A stretch of DNA of 64,000 nt from Zygaena filipendulae (GCA_907165275.2 OU015675.1:6775501-6839500); one strand, 5' to 3'. Shown: positions 10,629 through 22,331, counted from the first letter of the stretch. The notes: generated by a model not told the origin, from the letters alone. Numbers and translations are program-made.

Positions 10629-10931
10629 CCAGCCCCCTTAGCCAAGTTGACCACGAAGAAGCCCCTTAGGGCGGCGCCACAGTCTTTGCGGCGGCGAAGT
10701 AGAAGACAACATACGAGTTGGCCACAGCTATCAGCGGCGCGAGCTGTGACCGACTTCTTATGTTGTCTAGATACTTTTGTTTTTGCCGCCGCCGCCGCCG
10801 CCGAGACTGTGGCCAAGGTCATGTCTTATCAAAAGCCCAGTTTTACGTTATCACGTGACACATTATTAGTTCCTTAAGTTTTCTATGCGTTACGATATTA
10901 TGTACATTGTCGACTTGGCTAAGGGGGCTGG
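10629..10931. mobile_element. TIR element, CCAGCCCCCTTAGCC ends
   Basis: Ends ccagcccccttagccaagt and cgacttggctaagggggctgg are inverted repeats 303 bp apart. Inner parts also pair (agaagacaacata with tatgttgtct; ggccacagct with agctgtgacc), making a long imperfect foldback with a GCC-repeat arm. A single end of the same type occurs at 15200-15222. It is a MITE of unassigned superfamily. Confidence 0.7.
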
Positions 10932-11150
10932 AAGCTTAACGCGCTATCTTTGAACGAGATTAACGCAACAAAACTGTAAAATTTCACACATTTTTTTCGA
11001 GATTTCATTCAGTCGTGAGGCCTTCAAGTTCGGTCAAAGCTTAATCTAGATAATCTTCTAAACAAGAGTTGAATCATCATTTTTAAATTAATCGGTACGA
11101 TACGAAATTCCTTATAACATAATTTTGAAATGTGACGTTTCAAAGTTTTA

Positions 11151-11550
11151 GGTCCGTATTCCAGACGTTTCTCTTGAGATTAGTTTTAAGCTGAAATCAT
11201 AACTCAAGCGTATATCTTATTATAGAATGCGTTTTAAGTTCTAATCACTTGAAACTAGTCTTTAGTGGAGATTCTGGACTCTGATTGGTTCTAATTACTT
11301 GAAACTAGCCTTGAGTAGAGATTTTGAACGCTGATTGGTTGAGTGGTCTTGACATGACAGACGTAAACAAAGATCAAATCTTTGCTTGAGTATAGATTAG
11401 TACTCAAGCGTTGTTCTAGAATAAGGAAATAACTCAGCTGATTGTTGATTGATGAATCTCGTTTCAAGTAAGGTTCTAAAATTAAAGCTTTACTTGAAAT
11501 TAGTTTTAAAACTAGATTCATGACTTGAGTAACCTTTTGGAATACGGACC
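11151..11550 (-). mobile_element. MITE with GGTCCGTATTC ends, copy 2
   Basis: A 400-bp inverted copy of the element at 7857-8271. Ends are ggtccgtattcc and gaatacggacc, with TTA on both sides (11148-11150 and 11551-11553). Confidence 0.8.
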
Positions 11551-11629
11551 TTAGTTTTGATAATGTCGTTTTGAAATAGCGCGATTAGCCTCTGCCAAGT
11601 CTCTCTGTTTATTCTTCAAAAGTAGTTCA

Positions 11630-11805
11630 TCAACATCATAATATCAGCCAAAAGACGTCCACTGCTGGACATAGCCCTCCCACAACGACCGCTTCTGCGC
11701 TTCCCGCGTCCACATATACCTCTCAAAAAAGTCAGATACGACACCAATAAGCCCTTTCAGGCTTAAGTGTCTTGTATGATATTATGTTGTTAATGTAGGT
11801 ATTTT
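11630..11805. repeat. Repeat with GTCCACTGCTGGACATAG motif
   Basis: The words atcagccaaaagacgtccac and tgctggacatagccctccca belong to a motif found in a very common insect interspersed repeat; this is recalled from general knowledge, not from another copy in the window. Boundaries are uncertain. Confidence 0.4.
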
Positions 11806-12865
11806 TTTGAAGTAAATAAAAAAAAATGGCGTCCCGTGACCTTCACCCAGACATCGCTGGTTGTAGCGGGCCTACCCACGCCAATTTTTCCGGTATATGG
11901 TCTCAAGAACTTTCTTGAAAGTAGGTAGGCAGTAGGTACCTATAGCAAAACAATAAAATTACAATACGGAACGTGTTATCACAAATCCTACGGGGCTTAG
12001 TGTTGTTATCCGTTTCTTTTTGCGGCCACACCGGTCTCTGTGAGTTGTAAAACACTTTGAAAGTGTCATTGCAAATGTGCAGACTGATGAAGAATAAGTA
12101 GATGGAGCATAAACACAAGACTGTTTATGTTTATGTTAAATTTAATGCGTTGACGGCCAAGTTCACTTTAAAGACTATGTAAATAAAAAAAAAATCCCAT
12201 AAAAAGGCTAAATATTAAAACCATGGAAAACTAAGTCTTTATCATCTTACTTGAGCCAGAAACAGTAAACCAATTTAATAAAAATATCTAGATGCATATT
12301 ACCTTCGTGTACTATATAGGTTACAGGTGCACAAGAAATGAATCTTAAAAAAATAAACAACAGATCTTCCACCTTCATTTGCGTTAGTTTCAGAGTGCCC
12401 GCGGGAATTCCGCGATAGAAAAGTAGCCTATGTCCTTTTCCACACTAAGACAACGGATATTCAAAATTTCATAATTATTGACTATTGGCAATGACTTATT
12501 ACTAACGGAAGAATTTTACTATTCCCATAACCACAGAACAGAAAATAACAGATAGAAGTGACATAAACTTGGTTTAATATGAAAACAGATGAAAACCAAT
12601 GACGCACAAAAACATTCATCAACATACTTAAAGAAATGAACATATTAAACGCTTTATGCTTATGTTTTTACTTAGTCGTAGTTTTCAAAATTCAGTTTTG
12701 GATATAGTGTGGTAAACATACTTGGGATGGCAGCAAATGAAGTTTTGGGCAAGTTAGAATTTGCTCTAACTTGGTTTGCAACGGCAGCGCGCCTGCCCCA
12801 CCTACATGTCTACTCTAGTTAATTTGTTTGCTCTGTGCCCATTCTCTTCGGTAAAAAGGATTCAA
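11806..12865. other. No gene; one retroposon-tail fragment
   Basis: At 12378-12480 the words gcgttagtttcagagtgccc, cgcgggaattccgcgat and ctatgtccttttcc mark a retroposon-tail fragment. The remainder is AT-rich and not recognised. Confidence 0.4.
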
Positions 12866-12867
12866 AA

Positions 12868-13128
12868 GGATGGCGACCCGATTGGCGCAATGGTCACCAT
12901 GCCTGCCCGCTAATCAAGGGGTTCCGGGTTCGATTCCCGGTGGGGGTGGACTTTGTGTGATGAACACAGGGTTCCATTTTCCAGTCTGGGTGTGTTTATA
13001 TATCTATAGTATAATATATATGTGTAGTATATACCACGTTTGCTTGGTTTCCACGACACAAGCTTACAGCTTAGTGTGGGATCAAGTAGATCTGTGTGTT
13101 GTGAAGTGGATTATAAAAAAAAAAAAAA
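12868..13128 (+). mobile_element. tRNA-derived SINE, full copy 1
   Basis: The head is tRNA-like: gattggcgcaatggt fits an RNA polymerase III A box, and gggttcgattcccgg is a B box about 45 bases later. The body has gggttccattttccagtctg, accacgtttgcttggtttcc and gtgtgggatcaagtagatct, and the copy ends in an A run. No tRNA 3' acceptor end follows, and several copies exist, so it is a SINE, not a tRNA gene. Other copies: 19712-19975, 36234-36500, 58894-59165. 3' fragments: 39117-39262, 46527-46638, 47191-47255. Confidence 0.85.
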
Positions 13129-13360
13129 TCTACTTCTTTTTCTTCTTCTTTAATGATGGCGTCTATAATTATAATTTGCCAGTGACAATGTTTCTTAATA
13201 ATAAAAATCTCTTCATCTACTTCTTCAATTGTGGCGAAACGCCAATGACAATGTTAGATTGTCCCCCAAGTTAAAATATGACTCTCTTGAAAGCCAGTTT
13301 CCTGCTTAGGGTCCAAAATAGGTGCTGAAAAGTGACTGAAATAACGAAGACATTAGGATT
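13128..13360 (+). repeat. Dispersed repeat with GATGGCGTCTA / CAATGACAATGTTAGAT motifs
   Basis: The words ttaatgatggcgtctataat, gacaatgtttcttaataat and ccagtttcctgctt recur at 15836-16050. They also occur, split by a SINE, at 39045-39117 and 39262-39340. A single family of unknown class. Confidence 0.6.
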
Positions 13361-13865
13361 CATCTAAACAAAATATGTTAAACCCATCCTGACAATGTAC
13401 AGATAAAATGTAGGTAGGTGTTCATAAAAATTTCTACGTCCACGTCACGCATCCAAACAGCCACCTCATTTCTCTCACTGTCTTTGTTTAACACCGCTCC
13501 ATCTATTGTTTGTTTGTGACTCTGGTAACACAAAGGTCCGGCAACGTATCCTCACTCGTTTTTCACCGCTTATCACAGAGCCGTCGGCTTAGCATACCAT
13601 TGTTTCAGAAGTTGAAAAAAAAAAAAAATTCCTTCTTAAATGTTAAACAATGCTACGGAAAGTTAAAATGCCCTTTGTTTCCCGCGTAAAATTATATTTA
13701 TGAGGTTCTTGTTGATATTTTAATTTCAGATGGGAATTTAGTATAGGAAAGTGTAGTTATTCTGAGTTGTCGAGGCTTGGAAACCAATCTTTAGTTAGAT
13801 AATAAGCGACAAAAATCCGTAAAATGATGTTATTATTCGAACCTGCAGATTTTTGCGTTGTTTAT
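13361..13865. other. No gene seen
   Basis: AT-rich DNA with an A run at about 13614-13628; nothing recognised. Confidence 0.4.
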
Positions 13866-14085
13866 ACTAGTTGTGCCCCGCGGTTTCAACCACGTTTATT
13901 TCAAAGTCCCCGGGGGAATTCCGGAAAAAAAGTACTCTATGTGTTAATCTGATGTATAAGCTATATTGTTGTAAAGTTTCATTTAAATCCATCCAGTAGT
14001 TTTTGCGTGAAAGAGTAACAAACATCCATCCATCTATCCATCCATACATTCTTACAAACTTTCGCATTTATAATATTAGTAGGAT
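13866..14085 (+). mobile_element. CCGCGG retroposon tail, full copy
   Basis: Begins actagttgtgccccgcgg and ends ttataatattagtaggat. It has the variant middle ctgatgtataagctat and an (atcc)n 3' part. It belongs to a subfamily shared with 16624-16821, 34079-34305 and 47561-47780. Confidence 0.75.
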
Positions 14086-14279
14086 TTAATAACGGAGCTC
14101 GGAGGCCAGAAGAGAGCGCGGCAAAAAGTAGGTACTGTACAAGAATTTGATTTCTATAATGTACGTTACAAACCACGCGATATATCATCTGATGAGCTGC
14201 CACTCTCGGTTTACGTCCATATTTCAACAGTTTTTTATTGCCGCTTAGATATTGCGCGATTTGCGTCGTGAAGATAATG

Positions 14280-14380
14280 GATGATATTAAAAGTTTATGG
14301 CCGTGGTAGGAGTAGCGAAGCGGTAGAATTTTCATTTCTTATTGAGAGAACGGAGCTCAATCCCAGGTCCGCACCTTTAG
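14280..14380 (+). repeat. Possible tRNA-like SINE head
   Basis: tagcgaagcggt fits an A box and gagctcaatccc is a weak B box about 45 bases on. No repeat copy in the window confirms it, so it may be chance. Confidence 0.25.
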
Positions 14381-14389
14381 GTCTATTAT

Positions 14390-14690
14390 TGATAGCCTAA
14401 ATATCTATGCCTAGTAATTTTAAAGTTTTAAACATTTTTAAATCACAAGTTCTTTGCAAATAAGTAATGAAAAAGTGATATGGAATTTTTAAAATATTTT
14501 ATTCATACAAAGAAAAAAATTGCGTTTAAAAAAAAAATTAATAACGGTATAAAATTTAATAACGGCCCTAATTTTATTTGTCAACACTTGTTTGAAATAA
14601 GTTTCCAAAATTTTATTTCAAAATGTAAGATTGAATTTTCCTAGAATTATAAATTTAATTAGGCACATGCTACGAAAACCTGCTATTGTC
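14390..14690. other. No gene seen
   Basis: AT-rich DNA with several A runs; nothing recognised. Confidence 0.4.
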
Positions 14691-14693
14691 TAT

Positions 14694-14946
14694 TTTTAGG
14701 GTTCCGTACCCAAAAGGGAAAACGGGACCTAAGACTTTGTCGTCCGTCCGTCCGTCCGTCTCATGAACCATGATAGTTAGACAGTTGAAATATTTGTTTT
14801 AATACATTTAAATAATTTAAATGTATTAAAACAAATATTTAAGGGGCTCTCATAGAGCAGAGATGATTTTTTTGGCCGGTTTCATAGACGGAACCCTTCA
14901 AACCTTCGTGCGCGAGTCCGACTCGCACTTAGCCGGTTTTTATTAT
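14694..14946 (+). mobile_element. Interspersed repeat with GGGTTCCGTACCC head and CGAGTCCGACTCGCAC end
   Basis: Begins tttagggttccgtaccc, has a (gtcc)n run, and ends gcgcgagtccgactcgcac then cggtttttatt. From general knowledge this head and end are typical of a repeat spread through moth and butterfly genomes. A perfect palindrome (14788-14840: 26-bp arms, one-base centre) lies inside. Confidence 0.65.
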
Positions 14947-15329
14947 TAAAGAAGCTTGAACTGAAGTCGTAAAAAACCTTCTTCTCCCCAAATAAAATAG
15001 GCATAGATAATAATAATATATGAATATAATATTTAATATTGACTAAAATATAGCGTTACTTGAACACAAAAACACTGTGTAAGGGAATCCGTCAAAAATA
15101 AAATAGTTATTGCCCTGGGCACAAAGAAAAGCGTTAACATTATATTGTCTGTGTTCGAGCACGTTCGTGTATCCACAAAACTAAAGCTTTTTATAGAATG
15201 TCAACTTGGCTAAGAGGGCTGGTCGCTGCCGGCGCAAAAGACCCCACGAAGACGCTCGGAATTGTCACCTGATAGCCTTTGCACCGGGAACGACTTACGT
15301 AGTTTAAGTATTTTCAGCCTTTAATCTGA
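14947..15329. other. No gene; one isolated TIR end at 15200-15222
   Basis: tcaacttggctaagagggct matches the right end of the element at 10629-10931, but no partner end is seen nearby. The rest is unrecognised. Confidence 0.4.
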
Positions 15330-15617
15330 AACAACGTGTTAATGAATTAACTGAAAACTAGAAAGTTGTTTGCTCAGAATCAACTAGCGAATCGATCGCA
15401 CTATGTTTTAATATAGATTATATTTTTTCACTTTAATGTGCCCATGTCTAAATTATTTATAATACAGTATTTGGCGCGTACGCTGCCTGCAGAAAAAAAA
15501 ATGGAATCGGTAGGTGCGGGCGTAGCGCTTGGAATTTCGTAGATAGGTCACCTCCAAACTAATTTTTTTTAAATGGGGTATATCAGGTTTTCATTTAATT
15601 CCTTAAAACGTTGTATA
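15330..15617 (+). mobile_element. MITE with ACAACGTGTTAAT ends, copy 1
   Basis: About 287 bp from acaacgtgttaatgaattaa to ttccttaaaacgttgta, with inverted ends and tttggcgcgtacgc and tcgtagataggtcacctcc inside. Other copies: 18087-18190 (deleted), 23119-23472, 34331-34711. Confidence 0.75.
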
Positions 15618-15835
15618 AAGCAGCTTTATCACATTTTTCACAACGTTCCAGTAGGTACACTACAAAAGTATCACACATCAGATAAAATCCGCCCTCCGTG
15701 CGAAACTATCAGAGTAATGTAAAATTGTTTAACTACAGTGCAATGTAAACTTTGTGAGCGCAGAAAGTGGTTTCGTACTAGGGTGATGGCACGAGTCACT
15801 GACTACAACTACGGTCAACAAGTTCCAACAAGTTT

Positions 15836-16050
15836 TCTCCTTCTTTTTTTAATGATGGCGTCTACAATTATAATTCGCCTATGACAATGTTTCTTAGAAA
15901 TAAAAATCTCTTCATCGACTACTTCAATTATGGCGACACGCCAATGGCAATGTTAGATAGGTCAAAAGTCAAAACATGGTCCTCTTGAAAGCCAGTTTCC
16001 TGCTCAGGGTTCAAAATAGCTGCTGAAAGGTAACTGAAATAACGAAGACA
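15836..16050 (+). repeat. Dispersed repeat with GATGGCGTCTA motif, second copy
   Basis: Shares aatgatggcgtctacaatta, gacaatgtttcttagaaata and gaaagccagtttcctgctca with 13128-13360. Confidence 0.6.
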
Positions 16051-16623
16051 ACGTGATATGCGTGTGTTCGGTACGGCTTTCACCTATCAACAACTTTGGA
16101 ACAAGCCACTTGTTGTTCTCTATTGCATATTTGGATCAAAAAACGTCAATTTATTTTACTGGTTGACGTAATGTGTCTATTTGGTACTTATGATGAATGG
16201 TTCCATTTTTTTTTAATTTTTCAGTGAAAATTACTTTTGACTGATTCTGGACATTGATTCGGAAAATTAGATTTTTTTTGTTCCAAAACTCAGAAAAGCT
16301 TATTAATACTTATTTCAAAGTAAATAAAGCCATTGGAAAAGTAGAAATATATAATATATTTAAACGAACGCCAGAAAATAACATTTCAAATTATCAAAAT
16401 AACATTTCAAAGCAGTGACGATAATATTATATGAATATTAATTAACATGAAGTTGTATTAATATTTCGCACCTACGCTTCAATTACGTAGGTAGGAGAGC
16501 TTAACTAACCTAATAGATCATGTTGGAAATTACAATAAAGTACGTTTAATTAACGAAGTATTTATCCTTATCTTTCAGGCAATTTCTGAACGTTAAAAAT
16601 TTAAGGCAAATTATTTATATTGA
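16051..16623. other. No gene seen
   Basis: AT-rich DNA. The phrase aataacatttcaaa is repeated within about 25 bases near 16380. Nothing else is recognised. Confidence 0.4.
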
Positions 16624-16821
16624 TACTAGCTGTTCCCCGCGGTTTCAGCCGCGTTAATTTCGAAGATTCCGCGAGAATTCCGGGATAAAAAGTACCCTAT
16701 GTGTTATTCATAAATATAAGCTACATTATTGTAAAGTTTCATTAAAACCATTCAGTAGTTTTTGCATGAAAGAGTAACAAACATCCATCCATACTTACAA
16801 ACTTTCGCAACTTTCGCGTTC
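16624..16821 (+). mobile_element. CCGCGG retroposon tail
   Basis: actagctgttccccgcgg, then gcgttaatttcgaagat, ccctatgtgttattcat and acatccatcc. The 3' end is degraded (actttcgcaactttcgcgtt). Confidence 0.7.
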
Positions 16822-17025
16822 CTAGATTAGAGTAAACATTGATTTTGTATTTACCTTGAGTTGAGTTAGTTAGAAGGTATCATATTATTACGTATTTAAT
16901 CCCAAAAAAATATAAGTCTGTAATCACTTATCTGGTACCTTTATCATAAGTTCAGCTTAGTTTGGAACTAAGTAACGTGTGTATGCGGTGATGCTCAAGC
17001 ATTAATATCGTCTTATACCTAGTTT

Positions 17026-17352
17026 ACTAGCTGTGCCCCGCGGTATCACCTGCGTGAGTTTCGGAGTCCCCGCGGGGATTCCGGGATGAAAAATAGATAG
17101 CAGCCGATTCTCAGGCTTACTGAATATGCATAAAAAATTTCATGAGAATCGGTCAAGCCGTTTCGGAGGAGTATGGGAACGAACATTGAGTTTTGGAATT
17201 CCCACAGGAACTCCATTTAGGGGGATGAAAAATAGATGTTGTCCGATTCTCAGACCTATCCAATATGCACACAAAATTTCATGAGAATCGAGAAAGCCGT
17301 TTCGGAGGAGTTTAACCACAAACACCGCGACACGAAAATTTTATATATTAGA
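17026..17352 (+). mobile_element. CCGCGG retroposon tail with internal tandem duplication
   Basis: Head at 17026 (actagctgtgccccgcgg). Two copies of the middle follow (tgaaaaatagat, ccgattctcag, aaatttcatgagaatcg, agccgtttcggaggag), about 125 bp apart. It is a divergent subfamily lacking ctatgtcc. Confidence 0.65.
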
Positions 17353-17719
17353 TGTTAAAAAAGTTGCCTTCAAGTGGTCATTACTGGGGCAGTTACCCTA
17401 GTAACGTAAGTGCGCGAGTTGATGTTTATTTCACTCGGTTTATTTACAATTGTATAATATGGGGTTGTGTTGAAACGACATTGGATTGTAAATTCCGCGG
17501 GACGGTCTGTGCACCGATATTTTTAGTGCCACTGTTTACTTGCTTTGGTTTTTCTTGTATTATCCACGTAAAGTGGTCTTGATGTAGATATAAATGTTTT
17601 TTTTTTCCTTTTGTATCTGCAATCGACCAAGCCATAATCAGAGGTTTTGGCTTTTTTAGTCTTATCTAGGGGGCCATTTCTGTAAATTTTCTCCCTCAGC
17701 CTTGTCATAATAGTGTCTG

Positions 17720-18004
17720 GTTACTAGCATCTTTGGTCCAACTGTAGTATTTGCCATCTTTTCAGTCTGGTAGTGTCCTTTTAGTTGTGAATCAGATCTC
17801 TAACGAGTTGGTTTGTGTGATTTCGCAGTCTCTCCTTGTATTTAGCACAATATCTGCTTACTTCCTCCTTGACTGTTGGCATTTCCAAGTATTCATGTAT
17901 CTCTACATTTCTAGCAAACCATGGCGAGTTTGCGATTGCCCTCAATGTTTTGTTCTGAAACCTTTGCAGGATTTCAAGGTTCGAGTTACTAGCTGATCCC
18001 CAGT
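17720..18004 (-). pseudogene. Jockey-type LINE reverse transcriptase, C-terminal fragment
   Basis: On the minus strand, from about 18002 to a stop at 17781, the frame reads WGSASNSNLEILQRFQ, then KTLRAIANSPWFARN and later PTVKEEVSRYCAKYKERL. This is the conserved C-terminal end of jockey-clade reverse transcriptases (WG-A--SN-E-LQRFQ-K-LR, PWF--N). The upstream domains are missing, so it is a short dead fragment. The downstream sequence to about 17440 may be its degraded tail. Confidence 0.7.
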
Positions 18005-18086
18005 GATTTAAATGTTAAATTGTTTTTTTTTTCTTATATAATAAAGAACAACCAGGCAGCCAGAATACAAAAATATAGTAGCAATA

Positions 18087-18190
18087 TACAACGTGTTAAT
18101 AAATCAACTGAAAACTAGAAGTCACAAAATATTTGTTTATTTTTTAAATGGGGTGTATCAGGTTTTTGGTTAATTCATTAACACGTTGTA
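18087..18190 (+). mobile_element. MITE with ACAACGTGTTAAT ends, internally deleted
   Basis: Both ends are present (acaacgtgttaataaatcaa and ttcattaacacgttgtat) but only about 100 bp lie between them. The usual centre is lost. Confidence 0.7.
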
Positions 18191-18194
18191 TATA

Positions 18195-18937
18195 TCTGAG
18201 GTTTGCCTAATCACTAGTTTTTTGGATTCTGTAGTACTTAATCCCTGAGTTTTTCAGACATATTTCATATCATAACTAAGCCACGATCATAATTTTGGTT
18301 AACCGACTTCCAAAAAGCCGGAGGTTCTGCGTTCGGCTGTGTGTATGTTTTTTTTTGTTACCATATCCAATCAATAAAATTATAGTCTACCGTTTCTTAC
18401 ATTCGTGATGTAAGTATTCGGTCGGCTTTATCTCTGTATTAACAGCCCTCTTTAATTCGGACATTGTGCCCGAGTTTTGGGTGGACATTTTCAGAATACT
18501 CTCTGAAAACTTATGATAACGAATTAGACTAAACGTAAAATATGGAATACAAGAAAAGAACATTAGATGTAGGTACTAAAAAATACGGAATTCTAAACTT
18601 GAGTTTTTAGAGTTTTTGATGGGAAACCAGGATGTTCACTTTTTATGTTGTTAAAAAATTGTGGAAAGTGGATCTTCTTGTACTTTACGGTGCTGTATTG
18701 GATTTGGAAATTAGTTTGACATTCGCGGTTTTTTTACATGAAATTTTTGAGCCAATGTACAACTTTTATTATATTTATACAGGATGTAAAGTTAAACAAG
18801 CGACATATCGATGGAGGATATTCAGTACCTATTTGCTTTTCGTCTCAAATATCTAAAAACTACTTATAATCACTTTTTTTTCTTCATTATCTATTAAAAT
18901 ACTTTTTTTTTAATACAGAGCCACGTATCATATAAAT
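18195..18937. other. No gene seen
   Basis: Contains aaccgacttccaaaaagccggaggttc at about 18300, a phrase seen in insect repeats, without a definable element. The open frame at 18632-18856 has no recognisable domain. Confidence 0.4.
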
Positions 18938-19131
18938 TACTAGCTGTTCCCCGTGGTTTCACCCGCGTTAATTTAGGAGTTCCCGCGGGAATTCTGGGGC
19001 AAAAAGTAAATGTCCTTCTGTATCTCTGACAATGTGTATTTAAAATTTCACGATGATTGGTTGAGCCGTTAAGGCGTAAAAGCGTAACAGACAGACAGAG
19101 ATACATTCGCATTTATAATATTAGTAGGGAT
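18938..19131 (+). mobile_element. CCGCGG retroposon tail, full copy
   Basis: Runs from actagctgttccccgtgg to ttataatattagtaggga with all the usual blocks (ttcccgcgggaattc, gatgattggttgagccgtta, acagacagacag). Confidence 0.75.
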
Positions 19132-19710
19132 AAATGCCTTTTCCCTTCGTATTATCGTCGATGCGCTGATAAATCATATTCAGAGTTCATACACCCTGGT
19201 TTTCGCAGTGTTCTACTTTATGTACATTTTTAATAGTTACATAAAAGCATAAATTGAAGGAATCATGAATATGTCCCTTTTTAAAAATTACACATTGTAT
19301 ATTAAATAAAATAAAATTTGTGTCGAAATCCATAATGAAGAGATTATAAAGAATTGAATATTTTTCGCTGACACGCTCCATACAACCCATAGTAGGTACA
19401 TCCAATTAATCTGTACACAGAATTGAATGGTACACAATAAAATGTACCGATCCAAATCCTCTTATAGCGTCGGTGTTTCTTTTTTCAAAACAATTCTTAT
19501 CTTTAGTACGCTTGTAGACCGAGATATTTAAAATTTCTAGATAAACTCCCTGTTTTATTTCTATTTTGATAGAAGAGTCCCGAAATTTGTCGAAAGGCAG
19601 CTGCGGTTACGGTTAACGGTTGTTGATATTGTGAAAATGTGGACATAACATCATGAACCGCCAAAAAAAACTTCATGATCTTGACCTGGGATTTTCAACC
19701 ACATCCAAAT
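19132..19710. other. No gene seen
   Basis: AT-rich DNA with only chance open frames (for example 19187-19405 minus). Confidence 0.4.
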
Positions 19711-19711
19711 C

Positions 19712-19975
19712 GGCGACCCGATTAGCGTAGTAGATCACCATGCCTACCCGCTAGTCGAGAGGTTCCTGGTTCGAATCCCGGAGGGGGTAGTTTTTGTGTG
19801 AAGAACGAAGGGTTTCACTCTCCAGTCTGGGCATCTTTATACATCCATATTATAATAAATATGTAATAATATGTAGTATAGGTATACCACGTTTGCTTGG
19901 TTTCCACGATACAAGCTTATAGCTTAGTGTGGGATCAAGTAGATCTGTGTGTTGTGAAGTGGATTATTATTATCC
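19712..19975 (+). mobile_element. tRNA-derived SINE, full copy 2
   Basis: gacccgattagcgtagtagatc (A box, diverged) and aggttcctggttcgaatccc (B box), then the family body ending gtgttgtgaagtggatt and a short ATT run. Confidence 0.8.
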
Positions 19976-20330
19976 TCAGATGTGGGAACATCTAGCCTCG
20001 TCGCGGTCCGTGGCATTGCATTGAGATACGCTTTAGGTTTTAAATGTCTACATACATAATGTAAGAGCTTGTCCCGGTTTCAAATCCTCTCTGCGGAGGA
20101 AGGTTCCGTACATTCCTTATACAGTCGAGCACTTGGGTACACTCGGATACCTACCCCAAAGACATTATAAGAGAATAGACGAACAACACAAACTTTTACT
20201 ATACAATACACGTCAACCGATTTTTGCGGGGGGAATGATCAAAATAAAAACCAATCACATCGTTGCGACGCATTCAAATACCAGACACCACAAAGTAGGT
20301 ATATTTCAAATAGCCAATCACATCGCAATA
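19976..20330. other. No gene seen
   Basis: No recognisable element. An open frame at 20133-20369 runs into the next MITE and is not a gene. Confidence 0.4.
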
Positions 20331-20658
20331 GGGATGTTGACTACTATTGAAAATCAAAATTCTAATTAGTCCGTCAGTTAGAAAATAAAAAAACAATAGA
20401 CACGTATTTTATTTTTTGCGTTTTTAATAAATTAAAATATACAGAGATAAAGTGCATTAAAGTTTAGGGTGAGGGGGTCGTGACGTCACTAACCGCTAAA
20501 ACCGCCATACAAACTGTCAGAATAGTGACGTCACGCGTAATTTCAACTCAATATATCGCCGTTATTTTTTGATTACGTAATAAAAGAAAAAATACGTGTC
20601 CAATATTTTTTAATAATCTACAAGACGGACTAAAAAATAAAAATTAGCCAACATGCCC
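20331..20658 (-). mobile_element. MITE, TGACGTCA family, copy 3
   Basis: Runs from gggatgttgactac to acatgccc, 328 bp, with both tgacgtcac palindromes intact. Confidence 0.8.
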
Positions 20659-21025
20659 ATTGTTTTTAGTTTAAATTTTAAAATTTATTCCATTTTAAAT
20701 TTTAGAAATATGTTTTGTTAGTTTGTAAATTAATTATTTATTAAGCGCTATGGCTTATGCTGTCATGCTTTGTAAATTCAATAAATAAATAAATTCAATC
20801 GCTTTCCGTCAAGTGGTATCTACAGACAATAGTCTCTGCTAGCCGACGGCATTTTGTTAGCTTAAGGTAATATTTTGACCTCTGCGTAGTGCAAAGGGTA
20901 AGCTTAGCGGCCGAGCGTATTGTCAATCTATTCTCTTTCAATATCTTTGCCTACTCCGTATAAATCCTTTTGTAAATATATCCTAGTACATATTACTCAA
21001 CCGATCATTGCAAAACTCTGCATAC
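20659..21025. other. No gene seen
   Basis: AT-rich; a possible retroelement 3' tail (aataaataaataaattc) at 20780. Nothing else. Confidence 0.35.
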
Positions 21026-21029
21026 ACGT

Positions 21030-21320
21030 TTCCCATAGGGTACGGAAACGGACATACGGTACTTTTATCCCGGTATTCTCGCGGGAACTCCGAAATTAAC
21101 GCGGGTGAAGCCGTGGTGATCAGCTAGCAGTAATCCTTACCATTTAACTACTATAACGTGAGTTTCTTTGCTTGTTTGTTAAGCTTTTACGCCTTATCTA
21201 CTCAACCGATCATCATAAAATTTCGCATACACGTTTCCAGGGGTACGGAAACGGACATACGGTACTTTTTATCTTGGAATTCTAGCGGGAACTTCGAAAT
21301 TAAACTGGATGAAATCACAA
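21030..21320 (-). mobile_element. Two CCGCGG retroposon-tail fragments, reverse, tandem
   Basis: The block cacgtttcc, gtacggaaacggacatacgg, tttatc, gcgggaactccgaaatta occurs twice (about 21025-21128 and 21205-21320), both reverse. This suggests a local duplication of one copy. Confidence 0.6.
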
Positions 21321-21526
21321 AGAACAGTTTTAAGTTATACAATGATAAGCAAATCTCTTTTTTTCTCTATTAAGCAAGTGGTGTTTGCCTGTAATTGGGT
21401 AAATACTCTAACATGTTAAATACCTATTATATAAATTTTTACCTATTGTATAGTATTGTACCTGTTGGCAAACCTAATAAATAAAATAAAATAAATAAAA
21501 TAAAATAAATATCCATTAAGTACGTA

Positions 21527-21770
21527 ACTAGCTGTGCCCCGCGGTTTCACCCGCGTGAGTTTCGGAATTCCCGCAGGAAATCCCAACTTCTCACTGTTTA
21601 AACCTTCCCTGTACTATCTTTCAAGATCAAAATTAGCCAAATCGGTCCAGCCATTCTCGAGTATTCGCGAGACTAACGAACATCAATTCATTTTTATATA
21701 ATATAAAGATTATCCCGTACAACGTCACAAACTCACAAACATATTTTGCACTTTATAATATTAGTATAGA
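21527..21770 (+). mobile_element. CCGCGG retroposon tail
   Basis: actagctgtgccccgcggtt head, then ttcggaattcccgcagg, a variant middle (aaatcggtccagccattctc) and cactttataatattagtata at the end. Confidence 0.7.
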
Positions 21771-22002
21771 TAATTCACCAGGAAAATTGTGTACTCAGTC
21801 GGCAGCATAGAGTTTATAGACATAGAACATCATTGATTGCACCCAGAGTCATGGTACTGCAAGTGTAGTGGAACCACACGAGTTCGCACGATTAAGTGCG
21901 TCGTTAACGCAATTTGGCGCCATTCCACGATCGTCAATTGTTTAATGTACTTCAATTTCGAACGTAATTTTGAATGAAATCATTCTATGTTTCTATGTAA
22001 TG

Positions 22003-22328
22003 GGGATGTGGACTATTTTTGAAAATCAAAATTCTAATCAGTCCGTCAGTTAGAAAATAAAAAAAACAATAGACACGTATTTTTTGCGTTTTTAATAAAT
22101 TAAAATATACAGAGATAAAGCGCATTAAAGTTTAGGGTGAGGGGGTCGTGACGTCACTAACCGCTAAAACCGCCATACAAATTGTCAGAATAGTGACGTC
22201 ACGTGAAATTTCAACTCAATATATCGCCGTTATTTTTTGATTACGTAAAAAAAGAAAAAATACGTGTCCAATATTTTTTAATAATCTATACAAGACGGAC
22301 TAAAAAATAAAAATTAGCCAACATGCCC
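22003..22328 (-). mobile_element. MITE, TGACGTCA family, copy 4
   Basis: gggatgtggactattttt to acatgccc, 326 bp. Both tgacgtcac palindromes are present. Confidence 0.8.
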
Positions 22329-22331
22329 ATT

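Noticed and set aside
10601..10877. Ala-rich frames on both strands over a GCC repeat
   Set aside because: They lie within an inverted-repeat MITE and arise from the (GCC)n arm.
12868..12955. tRNA gene with A and B boxes
   Set aside because: The same head occurs in several copies joined to a common body and A/ATT tail, and no acceptor-stem partner is seen. It is a SINE.
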